From Pseudomonas sp. MYb60 (lineage in GTDB: Bacteria; Pseudomonadota; Gammaproteobacteria; Pseudomonadales; Pseudomonadaceae), in the NCBI RefSeq assembly GCF_002979555.1, contig NZ_PCOZ01000002.1:248001-312000 (forward strand): a DNA stretch of 64,000 nt, given 5' to 3'. Positions 29,287-37,893 of this stretch are shown here, in pieces. The notes under the pieces are model-generated. The model was not told where the DNA came from. It worked only from the letters and a program-made list of their open reading frames with translations, and made no database searches. Position 1 is the first letter of the stretch; each line of letters begins with the position of its first letter. Both the position numbers and the translations under genes were made by a program.

Positions 29287-31182
29287 TCAGGCCGCCACTC
29301 GACGCTTTTCGGCCAAGCGGCTGCGGCCATACAAAACCACAATCGCCAGGATGGCCACGGCCTGCGCACTCAGCGAATACGCGTCGGCATGGATGCCCAA
29401 CCAGTCGAAGTCAAAGAACGCCACCGGCCGTGTGCCGAAAATGCCGGCTTCCTGCAACGCCTTCACGCCATGCCCGGCAAATACCACCGACAGTGCACAC
29501 AGCAACGCCGCGTTGATGCCAAAGAACAACGCCAACGGCAGCTTCGCCGAACCGCGCAGAATGATCCACGCCAAGCCCATCAGCAGCACCAGCGCCGTGG
29601 CGCCCCCTGCCAGCACGGCGTTGTGCCCGGCAGGTCCGGCTTGCAGCCACAGGGTTTCATAAAACAGGATCACTTCGAACAACTCGCGATACACCGAAAA
29701 GAACGCCAGCATCGCAAACCCGAAGCGCCCGCCGCCGCCTACCAGGCTGCTCTTGATGTAGTCCTGCCAGGCGGCTGCATGCCGGCGGTCGTGCATCCAC
29801 ACCCCCAGCCACAGCACCATCACACTGGCAAACAATGCCGTGCAACCTTCAAGTAGCTCGCGCTGGGCACCGCTGACGTCAATCACGTAAGCCGCCAGTG
29901 CCCAGGTCGCCAAGCCGGCTACCAACGCCAGGCCCCAACCGACGTTGACGCTGCGCACCGCCGACTGCTGGCCGGTATTCCGCAGGAACGCCAGGATCGC
30001 CGCCAGCACCAGAATGGCTTCCAGGCCTTCACGCAGCAGGATCAGCAAACCCGAGATGTAACTCAACGACCAGCTCAGGCCATCGCTGCCGAGCAAGCCT
30101 GCCGACTCCGTCAACTTGCCCTTGGCCACGTCCAGGCGTTGCTGCACCTGCTCGACCGGCAAGCCGTCCTGCAACGACTGCCGGTAGGCCATCAGGGCCT
30201 TCTCGGTGTCTTTGCGCACGTTGGCGTCGACGTTATCCAGGGAGCTTTCCACCAGCTCGAAGCCTTCCAGGTACGCCGCCACCGACAGGTCATAGGCCTG
30301 TTCGTGATCGCCGTTACGGTATGCCGCGAGGCTCTTGTCCAGGGTGGTTGCCGTATACTCAAGCAACTGCGCCGGACCACGCTTGACCTGCGGCGGCTGT
30401 GCCCGCTGGGCGCGGAAGGTGGCCGCAGCAGCCGGGCCATTGGCCGCCAGCACTTCGGCAGGGGTCTGACGGGCCAGGTCGGCGAGGTTGAAGGGTTGCT
30501 CGCTCGGTGCCGCAGCAGGGTCAGCGGTGAAACCGGCAATGTAGGTGGCCAGGTCCCAGCGTTGGCGGTCGTCCAATTGATCGGCAAACGACGGCATATC
30601 GGTGCCTTCGACACCCAGGCCCAGGGTGTTGTAGATCGCGTAGAGGCTCAAGTGGTCGAGGCGTGACGCATCCCGCAGGTTGGCGGGCGGCGGCGTCAGG
30701 CCCACGCCGGCCGGGCCGTCACCGGCGCCCGTTGCGCCATGGCAGACCGAGCAGTGCTGGGCGTACAGCGGCGCGCCGCGGGTTGGGTCGGGCGTGATGA
30801 CCGGGGCCTGGCTGACTTCATAGGCTACGGCCAGTTGAGCTCCCAACTGACGGGCCTGGCGGGCTACCGCTGCGCCGTCCTGATGCGCGGCTACAGCCGC
30901 TGACAGTTCGTCGACGCCTGTCACCAAAGCCGCGTGCTCAGGCCTCTGCGGCAGGTCAGCGACCAAGCCTTGCAACACGCCGAGAAATTCCAGTTGTTCG
31001 CGGTATTCCGATTCGTCGATAACCTTGCCCGCCGCCACCGTGGCAGGGTAGTCAGCGCCAATGTAGTCCAGCAAATGCAGGGCCTGCGGGGCACCCTCGG
31101 CAGTCGCGGCCAACAGGTTGAAGCTGCACGACATCAACGCCGGCAACACCAGCCAGGCGAGAAAACGAAAGGGGGCAGTCAT
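29287..31182 (-). CDS. FTR1-family iron permease with N-terminal cytochrome c domain
   Basis: This 631-aa protein has a signal sequence (about residues 1-26), then a periplasmic region with one haem c site CSVCH at 144-148 and a methionine ligand candidate in GTDMPSFADQ. A helical Glu-rich stretch (about 250-370) follows. The FTR1 permease domain comes last, with the iron motifs REGLE (LLILLREGLEAILVL) and the second YRELFEVILF motif, over seven membrane helices. FTR1 imports iron in concert with its oxidation; here an electron carrier is fused to the transporter. The periplasmic part resembles FtrC/EfeO-like partners. No Fur box was recognised upstream. Confidence 0.88.
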   Translation of the reverse strand: MTAPFRFLAWLVLPALMSCSFNLLAATAEGAPQALHLLDYIGADYPATVAAGKVIDESEYREQLEFLGVLQGLVADLPQRPEHAALVTGVDELSAAVAAHQDGAAVARQARQLGAQLAVAYEVSQAPVITPDPTRGAPLYAQHCSVCHGATGAGDGPAGVGLTPPPANLRDASRLDHLSLYAIYNTLGLGVEGTDMPSFADQLDDRQRWDLATYIAGFTADPAAAPSEQPFNLADLARQTPAEVLAANGPAAAATFRAQRAQPPQVKRGPAQLLEYTATTLDKSLAAYRNGDHEQAYDLSVAAYLEGFELVESSLDNVDANVRKDTEKALMAYRQSLQDGLPVEQVQQRLDVAKGKLTESAGLLGSDGLSWSLSYISGLLILLREGLEAILVLAAILAFLRNTGQQSAVRSVNVGWGLALVAGLATWALAAYVIDVSGAQRELLEGCTALFASVMVLWLGVWMHDRRHAAAWQDYIKSSLVGGGGRFGFAMLAFFSVYRELFEVILFYETLWLQAGPAGHNAVLAGGATALVLLMGLAWIILRGSAKLPLALFFGINAALLCALSVVFAGHGVKALQEAGIFGTRPVAFFDFDWLGIHADAYSLSAQAVAILAIVVLYGRSRLAEKRRVAA

Positions 31183-31330
31183 GGATGAATCTCAAGGGAA
31201 ATACGAAGTTACATATTGTTGAGGTTTAAGCCGTTTGACTCAAGGTGTAAGTGCTTTGGCGTGACCGAGTGCAAGGCGTTTCGGGTTTGAGTAGTGGCAT
31301 TTTTGTCGATTACATCACAGCAAAAAGCCA

Positions 31331-31358
31331 TTGTTTTGCCAGTAATGGCGCTTATAAT
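31331..31358 (+). promoter_or_regulatory. sigma-70 promoter of the lipoprotein operon
   Basis: TTGTTT at 31331-31336 and a perfect TATAAT at 31353-31358 are separated by 16 bp, about 90 bp before the first gene of the four-gene envelope operon. A near-consensus -10 box in this GC-rich genome is notable. Confidence 0.65.
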
Positions 31359-31449
31359 GCCGCGCCCTGTCAGTGCGAAAGGGAATTTCAATCCTCGTTT
31401 TCATGAGGAATGACTACATAGGTTGAACACTTTCAGGGAAGAAGTTTGC

Positions 31450-32847
31450 ATGGCATTTCGCGCCTTAACTCCGCTCGCGCTCGCCGCGGTGACCTTGTTA
31501 TCCGGTTGTTCGATGTTCCGCAGCTACGATAGCGAGCTGCAAGCCACCAACCAGCAATTGGTCACGGGCAACGTCGACGCAGCCCTGACACTGCTGGAAA
31601 AAAACAACACCGGCGACGACAAGGACCTGCTCTATTTCTTCGAAAAGGGCGAATTGCTGCGCGCCAAGGGTGACCTCACCGGCAGCCAGACCGCCTGGCG
31701 CAGCGCCGACCTGCAAGTCTACAAGTGGGAAGAGTCGGTCAAATTCGACAGCGAAAAGTACCTCTCCCAGTTCGGCAGCTTCCTGGTCAACGACAAGGTG
31801 CGCCGCTACGAAGGCTATGACTACGAAAAAGTCATGCTTACCACCCAGATGGCACTGAACCTGCTGGCCTTGAACGACTTCGACGGCGCCCGCACCGAAA
31901 TCAAGAAGACCCACGAACGCGAAGCCGTGATCGCCGACCTGCGGGACAAGGAATACCTCAAGCGCGAGGACGAAGCCCAGCGCGAAGGGGTGACCACCCA
32001 GATGAAAGACTTGCGCGGCTATCCGGTTGAAGCCCTGGACGCGCCGGAAGTGGTCGGCCTGAAAAACAGCTACCAGAGTGCGTTCAGCCATTACCTGGCA
32101 GGTTTCGTCTACGAAGCCCTCGGCGAAAAAGACCTGGCCGCGCCTGGTTACCGCAAGGCCGCCGAACTGCGCCCCAACACCCCATTGCTGGAACAGGCCC
32201 TGTTGAACCTGGACATATCCAAGGTCGGCGCCGATGAAAGCGAAGTGCTGATTGTGGTCCAGAGCGGCCTGGCCCCGGCCCGCGACTCGATCCGCCTGCC
32301 ACTGCCGATCCCGATCAACGGCAACCTGGTGATCACCCCGCTGTCGTTTCCGGTAATCAAGGCCGACAATTCCACCGCCACCTTCGCGCAGATCGGCGTC
32401 GACGGTCAGCAGCAGAACCTCACGGCCCTCAACAGCACCAGTGCGATGTCCCGTCGCGCCCTGCGCGACGACATGCCGGGCATCATCCTGCGCACCACCG
32501 TGCGTGCGGTCACCCGTGGGGTTGCGCAGAACAACCTGAACAAGACCAGCCCCATGGCCGGTTTGGTGCTGGGCATCGCCTCGGCCGTCACCGAAGGCGC
32601 CGACACCCGCACCTGGCGCACCCTGCCGGACATGACACAGGTCACCCGCTTGCGCCTCAAGCAGGGCGAGCACCAGGTCAGCCTGCCCAATGCCCTGGGC
32701 GGCACGCTGGTGACGGTGAAGGCCGACCAACGCTACCAGGTGATCACCCTGCGTGTTGTGGGTAATCAGGTGTTCGCAGGCGGCCTTGCCGCTCACGTCG
32801 TGCCGAGCACGCCACCCCAGGCCATCGCCACCCTCAAACAACCTTAA
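31450..32847 (+). CDS. COG3014-family lipoprotein
   Basis: This 465-aa lipoprotein precursor has a signal peptide ending in the lipobox LLSGC (Cys at residue 20). TPR-like helical repeats cover about residues 30-270 (NVDAALTLLEKNNTGDDKDLLYFFEKGELL, later SHYLAGFVYEALGEKDLAAPGYRKAAELRP), followed by a beta-rich C-terminal half. The function is unknown. It heads an operon with YcfL-, LpoB- and CsgG-like genes, pointing to an envelope complex. The ATG at 31450 is preceded by AGGGAAG; the in-frame start at 31423 would spoil the signal peptide. Confidence 0.8.
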   Translation: MAFRALTPLALAAVTLLSGCSMFRSYDSELQATNQQLVTGNVDAALTLLEKNNTGDDKDLLYFFEKGELLRAKGDLTGSQTAWRSADLQVYKWEESVKFDSEKYLSQFGSFLVNDKVRRYEGYDYEKVMLTTQMALNLLALNDFDGARTEIKKTHEREAVIADLRDKEYLKREDEAQREGVTTQMKDLRGYPVEALDAPEVVGLKNSYQSAFSHYLAGFVYEALGEKDLAAPGYRKAAELRPNTPLLEQALLNLDISKVGADESEVLIVVQSGLAPARDSIRLPLPIPINGNLVITPLSFPVIKADNSTATFAQIGVDGQQQNLTALNSTSAMSRRALRDDMPGIILRTTVRAVTRGVAQNNLNKTSPMAGLVLGIASAVTEGADTRTWRTLPDMTQVTRLRLKQGEHQVSLPNALGGTLVTVKADQRYQVITLRVVGNQVFAGGLAAHVVPSTPPQAIATLKQP

Positions 32848-32857
32848 GGAGCACGCT

Positions 32858-33229
32858 ATGCGTCATTTCATCCTCGGCGCCCTGGCGCTCATCTTCCTCG
32901 CCGGCTGCGCCACCCCGCCGCCACCGGAGCCCGGCAGCGCCGCGAGCAAAGTCGTGGTGATGGGCAAGTTCAAGGGCATCGCTGTCGGCGCCATTCGCGT
33001 GGCGCGCGAGAACGGCTTCCTCACCGCCAAGGTGCAGTTGAGCAACATCACCAGCAGCAACCAGGTCATGTATTACCGCTTCGCCTGGCTGGGCGCCGAT
33101 GGCTTCCCGGTGGGCGACGAAGACACCTGGAAGGTGCTGAACCTGTATGCCAACCAGGCGACCTTCCTCCCGGCCATCGCCAACCTGCCTCAGGCGGCGG
33201 ACTTCCGCCTTGAAGTGAAAACGCCTTGA
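32858..33229 (+). CDS. YcfL-like (DUF1425) lipoprotein
   Basis: This 123-aa lipoprotein precursor has the lipobox LAGC at about residue 17 and a Pro-rich spacer. A small beta-sandwich domain follows, with the pattern TAKVQLSNITSSNQVMYYRFAWLGADGFPV typical of DUF1425. In E. coli ycfL lies beside lpoB, and the same pairing occurs here. AAGGA precedes the ATG by 10 nt, and the gene follows the COG3014 gene after 10 bp. The precise role is unknown. Confidence 0.82.
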   Translation: MRHFILGALALIFLAGCATPPPPEPGSAASKVVVMGKFKGIAVGAIRVARENGFLTAKVQLSNITSSNQVMYYRFAWLGADGFPVGDEDTWKVLNLYANQATFLPAIANLPQAADFRLEVKTP

Positions 33230-33263
33230 AGCCCACCCCCTTCAGTTGTTGAGAGATTTCCCC

Positions 33264-33851
33264 ATGTTTGCACGCTTTTCGATTCTCGCCGTGGTTGCCG
33301 TCCTGGCCAGCGGTTGCGCCAATACCTCGCCAGTACTCGGCAGCAAGAACATCAGCTACGGCGATACCAAGGCCGTGGAAACGGTCACCAACGAGTTCGG
33401 TTCCACCGACCTGCAGATGATCGCCGAAAGCATGACCCGCTCCCTGGCCCAGTCCGGGATCCTGCAGGGGCGCCCGGTGGTGCAGGTGTATGACGTGAAG
33501 AACAAGACCAGCGAGTACATCGACACCCGCGAGATCACCACGTCGATCAAGACACAGTTGATGAAGACCGGCACCGCGCGCTTCGCCAGCGACAACACCG
33601 ACATGCAGAGCCAGGTCGACCAGCTCAAGCTGCAGAACCAGAGCGGCCTGTACAAGAAGTCCACTGTCAGCAAGACCGGCAACATGGTGGCCGCCAAGTA
33701 CCGCCTGGAAGGCTCCATCAGCTCCATCGTCAAGCGCAGCTCGGACTACAAGGACGTGTTCTACAAGTTCAGCCTGCAACTGATCGACGTCGAGAGCGGC
33801 CTGGCCGAATGGATGGACGAAAAAGAAATCCGCAAGACCACGGAGCGCTAA
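33264..33851 (+). CDS. lpoB: LpoB-like lipoprotein (penicillin-binding protein activator family)
   Basis: This 195-aa lipoprotein precursor has the lipobox LASGC (Cys about 18) and the LpoB domain (about 40-190): STDLQMIAESMTRSLAQSG, VQVYDVKNKTSEYIDTREITTSI, and YRLEGSISSIVKRSSDYKDVFYKFSLQLIDVESG. LpoB in enterics reaches through the peptidoglycan to activate PBP1b. Pseudomonas uses a different activator (LpoP) for PBP1b, so the symbol denotes family membership only. ATG 33264 is preferred to 33246. It lies in the same operon as the YcfL-like gene, 34 bp downstream. Confidence 0.82.
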   Translation: MFARFSILAVVAVLASGCANTSPVLGSKNISYGDTKAVETVTNEFGSTDLQMIAESMTRSLAQSGILQGRPVVQVYDVKNKTSEYIDTREITTSIKTQLMKTGTARFASDNTDMQSQVDQLKLQNQSGLYKKSTVSKTGNMVAAKYRLEGSISSIVKRSSDYKDVFYKFSLQLIDVESGLAEWMDEKEIRKTTER

Positions 33852-33854
33852 TCA

Positions 33855-34595
33855 ATGCGTGCATGGATCGGCATGATCGGCCTGCTGTGCGCCTTTGGCG
33901 CCTCGGCCGCCCCGAAAATCGCGGTGACCGACCTGGCCTATGAGGCCCGGGTCGAGGAATACATCCACCAGGTTTCGGCCAGCAACAACTTCCAGGCCAG
34001 CGCCTACCACGCCAGCGGCGCGTCGAACTACAGCGAGTACGAAAGCCGTACCAGCTACATCGAACAGACCGAACTGCGTAAATTCAGCGGTGATATCAAG
34101 GGCGAGATCCTCAAGTCCCGTCAGTTCCAGCTGGTGCAGGGCACGCCCTACACGGCAGACGCCAAGGGTGACGTGTACGACGTGATCAAGCGCATCAAGG
34201 CTGGCAACTTCAAGGGCGCGGACTATGTGCTGTTCGGTACGCTGTCGGATATCGACTTCACCCAGGACATCAATGCGCTGGACCACACCAACAGCTACTC
34301 GGCGGTGCTGGGCCTGACACTGGTGGCGGATTTCAGCTTGATCAACACCCGCACCTACGAAATCACTTCGGCGTTTACCGCCATGGGCGAAGGCCAGGAC
34401 ACCAAGCTGGTAAACAACCGCGACGTTCGCGTAAGCCTGAACCGCCCACGGGTGGTGAAGGAAGTGTCGAAAGCGCTGGGTGAGGATGTGGCGCGGCAGT
34501 TGGCAGAGCAGTTGGGTGGCGGCTATCAAGAGCCAGGCGCACCTGCGTTGCGCAACAACCTGCCAAGGGATGAAGCACCGAAGATCTTGCGCTGA
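33855..34595 (+). CDS. CsgG/LpoB-like periplasmic protein
   Basis: This 246-aa precursor has a signal peptide (about residues 1-19, ending ASAA) and, unlike its neighbours, no lipobox. The domain begins PKIAVTDLAYEARVEEYIHQ and continues with KSRQFQLVQGTPYTAD, NFKGADYVLFGTLSDIDF and LVADFSLINTRTYEITSAF, the CsgG/LpoB alpha-beta pattern. It starts 3 bp after the LpoB-like stop. It may be a soluble partner of the lipoproteins encoded before it. The biological role is unknown. Confidence 0.75.
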   Translation: MRAWIGMIGLLCAFGASAAPKIAVTDLAYEARVEEYIHQVSASNNFQASAYHASGASNYSEYESRTSYIEQTELRKFSGDIKGEILKSRQFQLVQGTPYTADAKGDVYDVIKRIKAGNFKGADYVLFGTLSDIDFTQDINALDHTNSYSAVLGLTLVADFSLINTRTYEITSAFTAMGEGQDTKLVNNRDVRVSLNRPRVVKEVSKALGEDVARQLAEQLGGGYQEPGAPALRNNLPRDEAPKILR

Positions 34596-34624
34596 CGCTC
34601 GTTAGATCAAGCAACACAAAACCA

Positions 34625-34653
34625 ATGTGGGAGGGGGCTTGCCCCTCCCACAC
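34625..34653. repeat. REP element, single
   Basis: TGTGGGAGGGGGCTTGCCCC is followed directly by TCCCACA, a short REP hairpin of the same family as those near 2.8 and 5.7 kb. It sits at the convergent end of the lipoprotein operon and the exporter gene. Confidence 0.8.
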
Positions 34654-34673
34654 GTTTAACCCCGTTTCGTCAG

Positions 34674-35306
34674 TTATGCCGTCGCGCGATGCAGGCTGGC
34701 GAGGAAACCCGCCGCGCCGACGAACAACCCCGCAAACGTCCGATTCATCCGCTTCTGCTGCTTAGGCGTGCGAAGCAGCCGCAATACCTTCGACGCCAGC
34801 CCTGTATACCCCGCCATCACGATCATATCGACGACGATCATCGTCGCTCCCAGGATCACATACTGGATCAGCAACGGCGCCTGTGGGTTCACGAACTGCG
34901 GCAGCACCGCCAGCATGAACACCAGAGCCTTGGGGTTGCTGGCATTGACCAAAAAGCCACGGAACATCATCGCCATCGGCTTGCCGATCGGGCGTACGGT
35001 CGCGTCATCGGTCATGTCCATGGGCAAAGCGCGCCACTGTTTCACGGCCAGGTACACCAGGTACGCCACGCCAAACCATTTGATCGCATAAAACGCGGTG
35101 GACGATGCCGCCAGAATGGCGCCCAAGCCACCCGCAACCACGGCGATCTGCATTGCCAGGCCCAGTTGCAGGCCGATGGCGTTCCAGTAGCCGCGGACAA
35201 AACCGTACTGCAGGCCGCTGGACATCGAGGCGATGGCACCGGCACCGGGGGAAAGGGAGATGATCCAACTGGCCAGGAAAAAGGCCAGCCATGTATCGAG
35301 CGCCAT
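34674..35306 (-). CDS. LysE/RhtB family amino-acid exporter
   Basis: This 210-aa inner-membrane protein has six helices. The family start LAFFLASWIISLSPGAGAIASMSSGLQYG (about 6-34) holds the conserved SPGPG-like motif. The middle segment FRGFLVNASNPKALVFMLAVLPQF (about 115-138) is the second conserved block. RhtB proteins export homoserine, threonine and related compounds. It is a single-gene unit; the actual substrate is not known. Confidence 0.88.
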   Translation of the reverse strand: MALDTWLAFFLASWIISLSPGAGAIASMSSGLQYGFVRGYWNAIGLQLGLAMQIAVVAGGLGAILAASSTAFYAIKWFGVAYLVYLAVKQWRALPMDMTDDATVRPIGKPMAMMFRGFLVNASNPKALVFMLAVLPQFVNPQAPLLIQYVILGATMIVVDMIVMAGYTGLASKVLRLLRTPKQQKRMNRTFAGLFVGAAGFLASLHRATA

Positions 35307-35378
35307 TACACACCTCGTTTCAAATTCGTCGTGAGCGATAAGCTAACTCCGACCAACGAGGCCTGGCTATAGAATTTT

Positions 35379-35933
35379 TTAGACGGGCGTAATCCAGCGT
35401 CGCACTGAGCGTTGGAAGAACAGGCTGTTGGGAACCTGCACCATCGCGCTGTCGGTACCGGCTTCGGCCACTTCGATCAGCGTGGTGTACAGCAGGTTGA
35501 TCGCCACGACTCGCCCCTTCACGCCCGGCTTGTCGACGGTGTCCACCAGTTCGACCACATCGCCGATACGAAACGGCCCAACGGTGAAGATCAAGATCGC
35601 GCACAGCAGGTTCGACAGCACCGACCACATGGCAAAGAACGCCACGGCCGCAACCGCGACAAACCCTGACAACGCTGTCCACAGCACAGTGGCAGACACG
35701 CCCAGGCGTCCGAGCACAAAGATCAGCGCACTGCCCATGATCAACCAGCGCAAGCCACCGCGCAGCGGCATCAACAGTTGCGGCGGCAGCGGGTAGCGCT
35801 CACCCAGGCGCGTCAGGCCCTTGGCGACAAAGCGTTGGGCGAGATAGCCGGCCAGCAGGATCAGCAGGATCTGCACGCCAATCCAGAGGGGCTCGATCCA
35901 CTGCGCCGGCAACGGCAGTTGCAGGGCTTCCAT
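35379..35933 (-). CDS. small mechanosensitive channel, MscS family
   Basis: This 184-aa protein has two to three N-terminal helices, the pore-lining glycine/alanine-rich helix around VLWTALSGFVAVAAVAFFAMWSVLSN, and the MscS beta domain with FRIGDVVELVDTVDKPGVKGRVVAINLLYTTL at about 123-154. It is much shorter than E. coli MscS (286 aa), because the C-terminal vestibule is cut down. It releases solutes on osmotic downshock. Its ATG overlaps the ABC-F stop by 1 nt (TGATG), so it is probably translated together with that gene. Confidence 0.85.
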   Translation of the reverse strand: MEALQLPLPAQWIEPLWIGVQILLILLAGYLAQRFVAKGLTRLGERYPLPPQLLMPLRGGLRWLIMGSALIFVLGRLGVSATVLWTALSGFVAVAAVAFFAMWSVLSNLLCAILIFTVGPFRIGDVVELVDTVDKPGVKGRVVAINLLYTTLIEVAEAGTDSAMVQVPNSLFFQRSVRRWITPV

Positions 35934-37843
35934 CAGGACAGCGCCTCCAGCTCTGCCTGCAGGGACTCGAGCAATTCGAGGGCTTCCATCCAGGTTTCCT
36001 CCAATTGCCCTTCACGCACCTTGAGCCTGGCCTGCTCGGCCAGCAAGTCACGCAATTCATCCTTGCGCGCCGCTTCGTACACGGCGCTGTCGCCCAGGCT
36101 GGCTTCGATCTTGGCCAGGCGCTCGTGCACCTTGCCCAATTCGGCTTCCAGCTTGTCGGCTTCACGCTTGTGCGGCGCCAGTTGTTGGCGAAGTGCTGCG
36201 GCAGCCTGGCGCTGGGCTTTCTTGTCGGTCTTGTCGGGATTGACCGGCGTGTTGCTGATCGGCGCGTTGCGCAGGCGATAGTCCGTCAGCCAGCGCGCGT
36301 AGTCGTCCAGGTCGCCGTCGAACTCTTCGACTTTGCCGTCAGCCACCAGCAGGAAGTTGTCGGTGGTGCTCTTGAGCAAGTGCCGGTCGTGAGACACCAC
36401 CAGTACCGCACCGCTGAATTCCTGCAGGGCCATGGTCAGCGCCAGGCGCATTTCCAGGTCCAGGTGGTTGGTAGGTTCGTCGAGCAGCAGCAGGTTCGGG
36501 CGATCCCAGGCGATCAACGCCAGGGCCAGACGGGCTTTTTCACCGCCGGAGAAATTCAGCACCGGCTCGTCGATGCGCGCGCCACGGAAGTCGAAACCGC
36601 CAAGGAAGTCGCGCAGGGTTTGCTCGCGCTCAGTCGGCGCCAGGCGCTGCAAGTGCAGCAATGGGCTGGCCTTCGAGTCTAGAGAGTCCAACTGATGCTG
36701 GGCAAAATAGCCCACCACCGTGTTCTCGCCTCGGGTCAGGCGGCCGGCCAGGGGCGAAAGCTCACCCGACAGGTTTTTGATCAGCGTCGACTTGCCCGCG
36801 CCGTTGGGGCCGAGCAAACCGATGCGCGCGCCCGGCGTGAGCTGCAGCTTGACCTTCTCAAGGATGGTTTTGTCGCCATAACCCAAGCGCGCATCCGAAA
36901 GGTCCAGCAACGGGCTGGAGATTTTCACCGACTCGCGGAATACGAAGTCGAACGGCGAATCGACGTGGGCCGCCGACAGCTCTTCCATGCGCTCCAGCGC
37001 CTTGATCCGGCTTTGGGCCTGGCGAGCCTTGGTGGCCTGGGCCTTGAACCGGGCAATGTAGCTTTCCATGTGCGCACGTTGCGCCTGCTGCTTCTCGTAG
37101 GCCTGTTGCTGCTGGGCCAGGCGCTCGGCACGGGCGCGCTCGAACGCGGTGTAGCCGCCACGGTAGAGGGTGATTTTCTTCTGTTCGACGTGGGCGATGT
37201 TGTCGACCACGGCGTCGAGGAAGTCCCGGTCGTGGGAGATCAGCAGCAAGGTGCCCTGGTAGCTCTTGAGGAAGTCTTCCAGCCACAGGATCGCATCGAG
37301 GTCCAAGTGGTTGGTCGGTTCGTCGAGCAGCAACAGGTCCGACGGGCACATCAGCGCCTGTGCCAGGTTCAGGCGCATGCGCCAGCCGCCGGAGAAGTCA
37401 GCGACCGGGCGGTCCATCTGTTCGTTGGTAAAGCCAAGGCCAGCGAGCATCTTGCGGGCGCGGGCGTCGGCGGTGTAGCCGTCGGCGCTGTCGAGTTCGG
37501 CGTGCAGGCGCGCCTGGGCAGCGCCATCCTGGGCGTTCTCGGCCTCGGCGAGGTCGCGCTGCACCTGACGCAGGCGCAGGTCGCCGTCGAGCACGTAGTC
37601 GATCGCAATGCGGTCCAGGGTGTCGATTTCCTGGCGCATGTGGGCGATGCGCCAGTCGGCCGGCAGCAGGCAGTCCCCGGAATCCGGGGTCAGCTCACCC
37701 AGCAACAGGGCAAACAACGTGGATTTGCCGGCACCGTTGGCACCGATCAGGCCGGCTTTGTGACCGGCGTGCAGCGTCAGCTCGGCGTCTTCAAGAAGAC
37801 GCTGCGGGCCACGCTGTAATGTTAGGCTTTGAAGTCGGATCAT
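35933..37843 (-). CDS. ABC-F family ATPase (YheS/Uup-like)
   Basis: This 636-aa soluble protein has two ABC domains and no membrane segments. Walker A is GANGAGKST (about 33-41) and GPNGAGKST (about 345-353); the signatures are FSGGWRMRLNLAQAL and FSGGEKARLALALI. A linker rich in Arg/Lys/Gln lies between the domains, and a coiled-coil C-terminal extension covers about 540-636. ABC-F proteins act on ribosomes and resolve stalled translation. I use the ATG at 37843 (MIRLQSLTLQRG); the frame that continues upstream to 38011 has unrelated basic residues. It ends in a stop/start overlap with the MscS gene. Confidence 0.93.
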   Translation of the reverse strand: MIRLQSLTLQRGPQRLLEDAELTLHAGHKAGLIGANGAGKSTLFALLLGELTPDSGDCLLPADWRIAHMRQEIDTLDRIAIDYVLDGDLRLRQVQRDLAEAENAQDGAAQARLHAELDSADGYTADARARKMLAGLGFTNEQMDRPVADFSGGWRMRLNLAQALMCPSDLLLLDEPTNHLDLDAILWLEDFLKSYQGTLLLISHDRDFLDAVVDNIAHVEQKKITLYRGGYTAFERARAERLAQQQQAYEKQQAQRAHMESYIARFKAQATKARQAQSRIKALERMEELSAAHVDSPFDFVFRESVKISSPLLDLSDARLGYGDKTILEKVKLQLTPGARIGLLGPNGAGKSTLIKNLSGELSPLAGRLTRGENTVVGYFAQHQLDSLDSKASPLLHLQRLAPTEREQTLRDFLGGFDFRGARIDEPVLNFSGGEKARLALALIAWDRPNLLLLDEPTNHLDLEMRLALTMALQEFSGAVLVVSHDRHLLKSTTDNFLLVADGKVEEFDGDLDDYARWLTDYRLRNAPISNTPVNPDKTDKKAQRQAAAALRQQLAPHKREADKLEAELGKVHERLAKIEASLGDSAVYEAARKDELRDLLAEQARLKVREGQLEETWMEALELLESLQAELEALS

Positions 37844-37893
37844 AATGGCGGCGGAGTCTACCAGCTTCGTTGCCCGCTGGCTTGGGTGTGAAT

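Noticed and set aside
31183..31330. Fur box upstream of the FTR1 permease
   Set aside because: No GATAATGAT-like repeat could be found in the region before the gene, so iron control is not supported by sequence here.
36695..37819. Long open frame of 374 codons opposite the ABC-F gene
   Set aside because: It is the reverse-strand shadow of a highly conserved ABC-F coding region; its composition is unlike any protein family and it has no ribosome site.
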